Shown piece after piece: positions 1-5,128 of a DNA stretch of 9,337 nt. This DNA comes from CAYYMD01 sp964480425 (GTDB lineage Bacteria > Planctomycetota > Phycisphaerae > SM23-33), in contig CAYZPY010000100.1 of the NCBI GenBank assembly GCA_964480425.1, forward strand, positions 1 to 9,337. The letters are read 5' to 3'. Positions within the stretch are counted from its first letter, which is position 1. The number at the start of each line of letters is the position of its first letter. The notes beneath the pieces were generated by a model, which was given only the letters and a program-made list of their open reading frames with translations, was not told where the DNA came from and ran no database searches. The translations under genes were made by a program, and so were the position numbers.

Positions 1-772
1 ACGGCTCCTTATCCTGCGGACCGCCCTTTGGGGACTTGCCCTTCTTCGGTCCCCCGGCGGTGGGGACCTCCGTCTCGATGGAAGAAAGCGGGATCAGCGG
101 TTTGCGCCTGGGGGCGTCGGGCTCGGGTTTTTCCACCCGCACAACGCGGGGACCCTTGAGCTTGGGGCGCTCGGGGACCACCTTGGGACCAGCGGGGGCA
201 ACCTTTTCGGAGGGTTCTTCTTTGGGAGGTTCTTCCTCTTTGGGCGTTTTTTTCTTCTTTTTGGGGCGCTTTTTCTCTTTGGAAGGTTTTTCTTCTTCTT
301 TAGGTTCTTCTGGCGCTTTTTCGACCTGTGGGGGCTGGGCGGGCGGTTGCTTCCCGGCGACGGGGGCGGGAGGTTTTTCTTCCACGGCGACCCGGGGCGG
401 TTGTGAAGGAATCTCGGCCGGCGCCTCGGCGGGCGGGGGGACGGGCGCCTCGGGCGGGACGGGAGGTTTTTCCTCCTCGGGCGGTTTTTCTCCCTTTTCA
501 ACCTCGGGTTCTTTGGCTTTTTCGGCCTTGGCCCGTCGCCTTGCTTTCCTGGCGGCGGCCCGCGCCTTTGTCACGTCTACGTGCTCGGCCTCCTCCACGG
601 CAGTGCCGCTGCCCTCACCGAACCAGTCCCGGATAGAGGCCTCAAGACCCGCCGAGACGGTAGACATGTGGTTCTTCACGTCCACCCCCTCGGCGCGGCA
701 CTTGTCCAGAACCGCTTTGCTTTTTACGCCAATTTCTCTGGCTAACTCGAATATTCGCTTATGCTTTGCCAA
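1..772 (-). CDS. infB: Translation initiation factor IF-2, N-terminal part (partial, runs off window)
   Basis: IF-2 is the GTPase that places initiator fMet-tRNA on the 30S subunit and promotes 70S joining in the cytoplasm. The first 257 codons are here; the GTPase and fMet-tRNA-binding domains lie beyond base 1. Residues 1-52 (MAKHKRIFELAREIGVKSKA onward, to IRDWF) match the IF2_N helical domain. After a basic Ala/Arg helix (about 68-85), residues 86-255 are low-complexity Glu/Pro/Lys linker with lysine and glutamate runs, as in many IF-2 N-termini. The start is the TTG at 770-772: it gives the canonical MAK.. beginning, has GAGG six bases upstream, and the next in-frame TTG upstream (782-784) would disrupt that site before an in-frame TGA. 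It lies 56 bp downstream of nusA, the classic nusA-infB order, so co-transcription is expected. The family call is secure; the TTG start is likely. Confidence 0.93.
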   Translation of the reverse strand, partial: MAKHKRIFELAREIGVKSKAVLDKCRAEGVDVKNHMSTVSAGLEASIRDWFGEGSGTAVEEAEHVDVTKARAAARKARRRAKAEKAKEPEVEKGEKPPEEEKPPVPPEAPVPPPAEAPAEIPSQPPRVAVEEKPPAPVAGKQPPAQPPQVEKAPEEPKEEEKPSKEKKRPKKKKKTPKEEEPPKEEPSEKVAPAGPKVVPERPKLKGPRVVRVEKPEPDAPRRKPLIPLSSIETEVPTAGGPKKGKSPKGGPQDKEP

Positions 773-778
773 GATAAA

Positions 779-782
779 CCTC
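779..782 (-). promoter_or_regulatory. Shine-Dalgarno site that selects the infB TTG start
   Basis: On the minus strand GAGG sits six bases before the TTG at 772. There is no in-frame ATG or GTG nearby, so this site is the main support for a TTG start. The sequence is seen directly; its use is inferred. Confidence 0.6.
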
Positions 783-828
783 AAAAATGCTCAAACGGCG
801 TTAACAGATTCGCCTTTCCGGGGGGTAA

Positions 829-2427
829 TTACTCCTGGCCGCCGGTCTCGGTCCGCCGGGCGTCCGCGGATTCGGACGTTTTGCTCGAACCTTCGTTCTC
901 GATTGCCTGATCGGCGGGACGGCGAACATGCCCAGGGGACGCATCATCTTCCCCACCGGCGGGCGCCCGGGCCTCGGGGCGCTCCGTCGGCGCGGGTGAT
1001 TCGATTTCAGGTTCCCGGGAAGGTTTTTCATCGTCCGGGGGCGCCGCTCGCTGGGCGGTTTTTTCCGTTTCCCCGGGCGGGGTGGCCTGTGGTTCCTGTT
1101 CCTGCTGCGGCTGGGGTTCGGGTTCCGGCGTTTGGGGCTGTTGCTCCGGGGCGTCGGCAGGCGCCTCGGACTCGGTTGGCGCTTCGGCTTCGGCGGGCGC
1201 CTGCGAAGCGTCGGAGGCGGTTTCCTGCCCCTGGTCGTCCTGTTTTGCGGTCCGTGCGGCGGCCTGTCCCTGCTTGGCGCGTTCGGCGGCCTGCCTGGCG
1301 GCCTGGGAGCAATGCGAGACTATCTGCTCGACAAGCTCACGCTGGAGGTTCAGTTCGTTAATCAGCGGTTCGGGTCCGACCTCCTCGACGTCCAGTACGT
1401 TGACCATACCCATGGCCACTACCTGGTCCACTATTGTGGAGTCCACGCCTTCGACTTTCCGCAGCGACTTTTCAAGTGCGTCCAGTCCGGCGTTGAACTC
1501 GTCGGGCGTTAGGATGTCTATATCCCACCCGGTCAGGCGCGCCGCCAGGCGGACGTTCTGCCCGCGCTTTCCGATGGCCAGCGACAGTTGGTCCTCGGTG
1601 ACCACGACGGTGGCGCGTCCAAGCTCGAAACAAAGGGCGATTTCCGCCACCCGCGCGGGTTTCAGCGCGTTGGCGATAAGCACCTTGGAGGAATCGTTCC
1701 ACCGGACGATGTCGATCTTCTCCCCGCCCAACTCCTCGACGATGTTCTTGATCCTGCTTCCGCGGATTCCAACACAGGCGCCCACGGCGTCGACCTTGGG
1801 GTCGGAGCTGTCCACGGCCACCTTGGTGCGGTATCCCGCCTCACGGGCAAGGGCCTTGATCTCGATTATTTCCTCAGCCACCTCGGGCACCTCCAGCTCG
1901 AACAGCGAGCGGATGAAGTCCGGGTGTGTGCGGGTGAGCACGATTTTCACCTGCCCGGGCTGCTCACGCACGTCGAGCACCATGGCGTGAATCCGCTCGT
2001 CGGGACGAAGCGACTCGCCGGGAATCTGCTCGCTGCGGGGCAGAATCGCCTCAGTTCTGGACAGGTCCACCACCAGCGACCCGGCCTCCCATCGCACGGT
2101 CCGACCGCTGACGATCTGCCCCCTCTGCCGGATGTATTCCTCGTAGATGCTTCCTCTCTCGGCCTCGCGGAGGCGCTGGATCATCACCTGCTTGGCGGTC
2201 TGGGCGGCGATCCTGCCAAGGTCCTGGATGCTCATTTCCTTGCCTTCCACCATCGCGATGATCTGCCCGCTTTGGCGGTCAATCTTCACCTGGATGTCCT
2301 CGGTGTGGATTTTGGTCTTGCGGATGGCCGACAGCATCGCCGCTTCGAGGTCCTCGAACACCGTCTCGCGATCGATGTTCTTGTCCCTGGCAAGGCCGTC
2401 CACTATGCGAAGCAATTCCTGGTTCAT
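829..2427 (-). CDS. nusA: Transcription termination/antitermination factor NusA with a long disordered C-terminal tail
   Basis: NusA binds RNA polymerase and nascent RNA, modulating pausing, intrinsic termination and antitermination. The 532-aa product has the full core: an RNAP-binding N-terminal domain (about 1-100, MNQELLRIVDGLARDKNIDR), an S1 domain (about 104-170), KH1 with its VGIRGSRIKNI loop (219-229), and KH2 with IGKRGQNVRLA (285-295). One helix-hairpin-helix-like acidic repeat follows (about 318-375, KVEGVDSTIVDQ, VEEVGPEPLI). From about residue 386 to the end is a 146-residue Ala/Glu/Pro/Gln-rich tail with no predicted fold. The ATG is preceded by AAAGGA (2433-2438) at five bases. 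Upstream is the structured RNA and terminator at 2485-2891; downstream is infB. With no promoter visible between terminator and gene, expression probably depends on read-through, which would suit NusA autoregulation (inference). rimP, which often precedes nusA, is absent. Confidence 0.96.
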   Translation of the reverse strand: MNQELLRIVDGLARDKNIDRETVFEDLEAAMLSAIRKTKIHTEDIQVKIDRQSGQIIAMVEGKEMSIQDLGRIAAQTAKQVMIQRLREAERGSIYEEYIRQRGQIVSGRTVRWEAGSLVVDLSRTEAILPRSEQIPGESLRPDERIHAMVLDVREQPGQVKIVLTRTHPDFIRSLFELEVPEVAEEIIEIKALAREAGYRTKVAVDSSDPKVDAVGACVGIRGSRIKNIVEELGGEKIDIVRWNDSSKVLIANALKPARVAEIALCFELGRATVVVTEDQLSLAIGKRGQNVRLAARLTGWDIDILTPDEFNAGLDALEKSLRKVEGVDSTIVDQVVAMGMVNVLDVEEVGPEPLINELNLQRELVEQIVSHCSQAARQAAERAKQGQAAARTAKQDDQGQETASDASQAPAEAEAPTESEAPADAPEQQPQTPEPEPQPQQEQEPQATPPGETEKTAQRAAPPDDEKPSREPEIESPAPTERPEARAPAGGEDDASPGHVRRPADQAIENEGSSKTSESADARRTETGGQE

Positions 2428-2456
2428 TGAATTCCTTTATTTTCCCTGCGTCCCAT

Positions 2457-2468
2457 CCGTCCGGACGG
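2457..2468. repeat. Perfect 12-bp palindrome in the nusA 5' region
   Basis: CCGTCCGGACGG reads the same on both strands. It lies between the intrinsic terminator and the nusA ribosome binding site. It could be a short hairpin in the nusA mRNA or a dimeric protein-binding site. No function can be assigned, and chance in GC-rich DNA is possible. Confidence 0.4.
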
Positions 2469-2484
2469 AAATTCGGGCATCCAC

Positions 2485-2513
2485 AAAAAAAGTGGGTCAT
2501 TTCAGCCCACTTT
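2485..2513 (-). terminator. Rho-independent terminator between the structured RNA and nusA
   Basis: On the minus strand an 8-bp perfect stem AAAGTGGG / CCCACTTT (plus 2506-2513 and 2489-2496) closes a 9-nt loop and runs directly into a T tract (plus A run 2485-2491). It fits the intrinsic terminator pattern on the minus strand only: on the plus strand the stem is followed by TTTCC. Its place 57 bp before the nusA ATG means it ends the upstream RNA or attenuates nusA. Confidence 0.85.
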
Positions 2514-2891
2514 CCAAGCCAGCCAGTGCGAGTCGCACCCGTCCGCTGCCGAATATCCCGTAATCCTACGGAGGCGGTCCGCGCCATCCGGGCCCGAACA
2601 GGGGACCATAAAACCACCACAGACCCATCAGGAACGCAATGGGTCGGGCACTACTCACCGGCTTGGCCCTTCATCAGGCGGCTCACATCAAACACTCCCG
2701 GCTTCGCCCCGGCCTCGTTCGGACCACCCGCGGCGAAGTTAGGACCGAAAAGTTTCCTTAAATAAAACTATCTCTGCTTCCGCCCGGCGATACCGCGTAT
2801 ATCGGCATACAAATCCCTCGCCGACTACGGCAATACTCAGCCGAGCCCTAAGGACTTAACAACAAACGTATTCTACACGCTTTGTCCTAAC
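2485..2891 (-). ncRNA. Unassigned ~407-nt structured RNA: free-standing ncRNA or nusA leader/attenuator
   Basis: The transcript is bounded by a near-consensus promoter and an intrinsic terminator and has no credible ORF. The predicted 5' end, GUUAGGAC (2884-2891), pairs perfectly over 8 bp with GUCCUAAC (2738-2745), closing a 5' domain. Inside it are hairpins at 2864-2882, 2817-2845 (one bulge) and 2751-2769. Next is a hairpin at 2702-2738 with a 7-bp CUUCGCC/GGCGAAG stem. A 3' domain is closed by a 10-bp helix (2657-2666 with 2514-2523, two wobbles). It holds hairpins at 2622-2645 (7 bp), 2576-2607 (5 bp), 2558-2571 (5 bp) and 2526-2538 (5 bp), and the terminator follows at once. I looked for hallmark motifs of RNase P RNA, tmRNA (T-arm, LAA tag), SRP RNA and tRNA and found none. 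The helices are read by eye; the family is unknown. Confidence 0.62.
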
Positions 2892-2898
2892 GGTGCAA

Positions 2899-2926
2899 AT
2901 TATAAGAAATTGCCCACGCCGGTCAA
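2899..2926 (-). promoter_or_regulatory. Strong sigma70-type promoter for the structured RNA (and probably nusA-infB)
   Basis: Reading the minus strand, TTGACC (plus 2921-2926) is separated by 16 bp from a perfect TATAAT (plus 2899-2904). An A/T-rich stretch (about 2927-2940) precedes the -35 like an UP element. A start eight bases after the -10 falls on G2891, exactly the first base of the 8-bp closing helix of the RNA. No other minus-strand promoter is seen before nusA. Confidence 0.8.
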
Positions 2927-3042
2927 ACAAAATATCTTAGTTAGTCGATTCGTTAATTCGCGGCATTCGACGGGGACCGAATCCGAGCAGGAGCGTCTAA
3001 TATACAAACACGCACGATTACGGCGCGACGACCACAGGCGGG

Positions 3043-3071
3043 TTGACTCGATAAGTCCGATACCATAACCT
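3043..3071 (+). promoter_or_regulatory. Candidate promoter for the GH2 gene
   Basis: TTGACT (3043-3048) is followed after 17 bp by TAACCT (3066-3071), which keeps the key T-A....T bases of the -10 but matches only three of six positions. It lies about 85 bp before the chosen start. Support is weak to moderate. Confidence 0.35.
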
Positions 3072-3144
3072 AACGGCCCGCATTTTTGAGACTACGTTAC
3101 TATATCTGAACTGTTATTAAATGCCTGCGCCTGATAAAACGCGA

Positions 3145-3151
3145 GAAAGGG
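3145..3151 (+). promoter_or_regulatory. Ribosome binding site choosing the ATG at 3157 for the GH2 gene
   Basis: GAAAGGG lies five bases before the ATG at 3157. The alternative ATG at 3121 has only TTATTAA in front of it. Starting at 3157 also puts the hydrophobic signal sequence right at the N-terminus. Confidence 0.6.
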
Positions 3152-3156
3152 CCACT

Positions 3157-4959
3157 ATGTCGGGTAATATTCATATATACGTTTTCGTTTTGATGCTGAT
3201 TCCGCTGGCGGCTGCGATGGGCCAATGGCGGGCCTTGGGAGATAACCTGAAAACCCGCTGGGCGGATAAAATCAACCCCGAAAATCCTCTGCCCGAATAC
3301 CCCCGTCCGCAGATGGTCCGCCAGGATTGGACGAACCTCAACGGTCTGTGGGATTACGCCATCGTAGCAAAGGACGCCGAGGAGCCCGAAAAATGGGACG
3401 GGAAGATCCTGGTTCCGTTCTGCGCCGAATCGTCGCTGTCGGGCGTGATGAAGACCGTCGGGGCGAACAAGGCCCTGTGGTATCACCGCACGTTCACCAC
3501 GCACGAACTGGGTAACAATCGCCTGCTGCTGCACTTCGACGGGGTGGACTGGGACGCCACGGTGTGGGTCAACGGCCGGGAGGTCGGCAGCCATAGGGGC
3601 GGGTACGACCCGTTCACGTTCGACATCACCGGCTACCTGAAAAAGGACGCCAACGACATCGTCCTCCGCGTGTGGGACCCCACCGACGCCGGGAACCAGC
3701 CGCGGGGCAAACAGGTCCGCAAGCCACGCGGAATCTGGTACACGTCGGTGACCGGCATCTGGCGGACGGTCTGGATGGAACCGGTCCCGGCGGCGCACAT
3801 CCGCTCGGTAAAAACCACACCCGACGTGGACAATAACGTGGTGCACGTCACTGTCGAAACAAACGAAACCGGCGCGGACGGAAAAGTCAACCTCGACGCA
3901 TCCTACAGCAGGACCATCGTATCCGGCGCATCCGGTAAGGCGGACGAGCCCGTTGAACTAAAAATTCCCGCAGCGCAATTGTGGTCGCCCGATTCGCCTT
4001 TCCTGTACGACCTGGGCGTAACTCTAACCGATACGGATGGCCGGACGGTGGACCAGGTGGGATGCTACTTCGGCATGCGGAAGATAGAGGTGAAAAAGGA
4101 TGAAAAGAGCGTCAACCGCCTGTTCCTCAACGGCGAGGCGCTGTTCCACCTGGGCCCGCTGGACCAGGGGTGGTGGCCCGACGGGCTGTACACCGCGCCG
4201 ACGGATGAAGCGCTGCGATACGACATCGAGGTGACCAAGAAACTCGGCTACAACTGCGCCCGCAAGCACGTCAAGGTCGAGCCCGCACGCTGGTATTACT
4301 GGTGCGACAAACTGGGGCTGATGGTCTGGCAGGACATGCCCAACGGCGACAAGCACATCCGCCAAAATGAAGGCGACATCACCCGCTCGAAAGAATCGGC
4401 CGAGAACTTCCGGCGCGAACTGACCGCGATGATCGACTCGTACTACAACCACCCCTGCATCGTGATGTGGGTGCCCTACAACGAGGGCTGGGGGCAGTGG
4501 AACACCAGGCGGATATGCGAACTCATCGAGCGGCGCGACCCGACGCGCCTGGTCAACAACGCCAGCGGATGGGCAGACCGGGGCGTGGGCGACGTGCACG
4601 ACATACATCTCTACCCCGGACCGGGAATGCCGGCCCTGGAAGACGGACGCGCCGCCGTCCTGGGCGAGTTCGGCGGGCTGGGGCTACCCGTAAAGGGACA
4701 CCTGTGGGAAATTAAAAAGCACTGGGGATACCGCAGTTACGCGACTAAAAAGGAACTGGTCGAAAACTACCGCAAACTTATGGACAAACTCCGCCCGCTC
4801 CACGCCCGCGGACTGGCCGGGGTCATCTACACCCAGACCACCGACTGCGAGGGCGAGGTCAACGGGCTGATGACCTACAACCGCGCGGTCGTCAAACTGC
4901 CCCTCTCGATATCCGAATTGCACGAAAAATTCTACCGGACCGCGGCGGACAGTACATAG
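3157..4959 (+). CDS. Secreted family 2 glycoside hydrolase (beta-galactosidase/beta-glucuronidase superfamily)
   Basis: Predicted exported retaining glycosidase of 600 aa (612 if begun at 3121). Numbered from the 3157 start, a signal peptide covers about 1-23 (hydrophobic IYVFVLMLIPLAAA, likely cut near AMGQ). The GH2 sugar-binding jelly roll is about 45-205 (NLNGLWDY, VWVNGREVGSHRGGYDPF), the Ig-like domain about 215-310, and the TIM barrel about 320-590. The acid/base is E443 in VPYNEGWGQ and the nucleophile E504 in VLGEFGG, so it looks catalytically competent. The loop after the first barrel strands reads CARKHVKVEP, where LacZ-type enzymes have a different His-containing motif, so the substrate (a beta-linked hexoside or uronide) cannot be named. 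It is divergent from the nusA unit; the ABC exporter follows after 169 bp with no terminator seen, and a shared role in glycan use or export is only suggested. Confidence 0.88.
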   Translation: MSGNIHIYVFVLMLIPLAAAMGQWRALGDNLKTRWADKINPENPLPEYPRPQMVRQDWTNLNGLWDYAIVAKDAEEPEKWDGKILVPFCAESSLSGVMKTVGANKALWYHRTFTTHELGNNRLLLHFDGVDWDATVWVNGREVGSHRGGYDPFTFDITGYLKKDANDIVLRVWDPTDAGNQPRGKQVRKPRGIWYTSVTGIWRTVWMEPVPAAHIRSVKTTPDVDNNVVHVTVETNETGADGKVNLDASYSRTIVSGASGKADEPVELKIPAAQLWSPDSPFLYDLGVTLTDTDGRTVDQVGCYFGMRKIEVKKDEKSVNRLFLNGEALFHLGPLDQGWWPDGLYTAPTDEALRYDIEVTKKLGYNCARKHVKVEPARWYYWCDKLGLMVWQDMPNGDKHIRQNEGDITRSKESAENFRRELTAMIDSYYNHPCIVMWVPYNEGWGQWNTRRICELIERRDPTRLVNNASGWADRGVGDVHDIHLYPGPGMPALEDGRAAVLGEFGGLGLPVKGHLWEIKKHWGYRSYATKKELVENYRKLMDKLRPLHARGLAGVIYTQTTDCEGEVNGLMTYNRAVVKLPLSISELHEKFYRTAADST

Positions 4960-5083
4960 ACGCCGGCCTGATCGCCCGCGTCGAACAGGATAAAGAAAAT
5001 CAATAAGCCACCGGCGGACCGGACAATCCGAAGATCATTTACACGCCGCGGGAATCCCCCGTAAATTCTTGAGGCAATAAAAC

Positions 5084-5110
5084 TCCCTGTGTTCCCGGTG
5101 AACTCTGTGG
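5084..5110 (+). repeat. Three degenerate 9-nt tandem units before the ABC exporter
   Basis: The units are tccctgtgt, tcccggtga and actctgtgg, end to end, followed by TTAAATAA. The pattern resembles short CTCTGTG-type intergenic repeats I recall from environmental bacterial genomes (recollection, not a search). It ends about 8 bases before the ribosome binding site of the next gene. The rest of the 169-bp gap (4960-5128) shows no clear promoter or terminator. Confidence 0.4.
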
Positions 5111-5128
5111 TTAAATAACAGGACCGAC

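Larger units (their letters stand above)
2927..3156. other. Divergent intergenic control region between the structured RNA and the GH2 gene
   Basis: These 230 bp are less GC-rich than the genes and carry no credible ORF. They hold the upstream A/T-rich part of the minus-strand promoter, a short inverted repeat GATTCG/CGAATC (about 2946-2992), and the weaker plus-strand promoter candidate. No RNA gene or mobile element signature is visible. Confidence 0.5.

Noticed and set aside
36..1361. Plus-strand open frame of 441 codons
   Set aside because: It is antisense to infB and nusA. Its Gly/Ser/Phe/Arg-rich product is what the reverse strand of Glu/Pro/Lys low-complexity GC-rich codons gives, and it spans the end of one real gene and the start of another.
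1588..2430. Plus-strand open frame of 280 codons opposite nusA
   Set aside because: It is a reverse-strand shadow of nusA; His/Asp/Leu-rich composition with no recognisable motif.
2521..2545. tRNA or tmRNA T-arm (GTGCGAGTCGCAC)
   Set aside because: It forms a 5-bp hairpin with a 3-nt loop, not a 7-nt TTCRANY loop, and no acceptor stem, anticodon arm or CCA end accompanies it on either strand.
2671..2677. Hammerhead ribozyme core (CUGAUGA on the minus strand)
   Set aside because: The required GAAA segment and the three flanking helices are not present around it.
2427..2765. Plus-strand open frame of 112 codons over the structured RNA
   Set aside because: There is no ribosome binding site or plus-strand promoter, it has an implausible composition, and it runs through the minus-strand terminator and helices.
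2485..2891. RNase P RNA, tmRNA or SRP RNA identity for the structured transcript
   Set aside because: None of the conserved cores was found: no GGAAAGUCC-like P4 strand, no AGGGUGAAA, no tag ending LAA, no SRP helix 8 motif. A very diverged member cannot be excluded without covariance search.
3121..3156. Upstream ATG giving a 12-residue longer GH2 protein
   Set aside because: It has no ribosome binding site, and it would place charged residues before an otherwise standard signal peptide. ATG 3157 is better supported.
3100..3846. Minus-strand open frame of 248 codons opposite the GH2 gene
   Set aside because: It is a shadow of the GH2 reading frame with no family motif.
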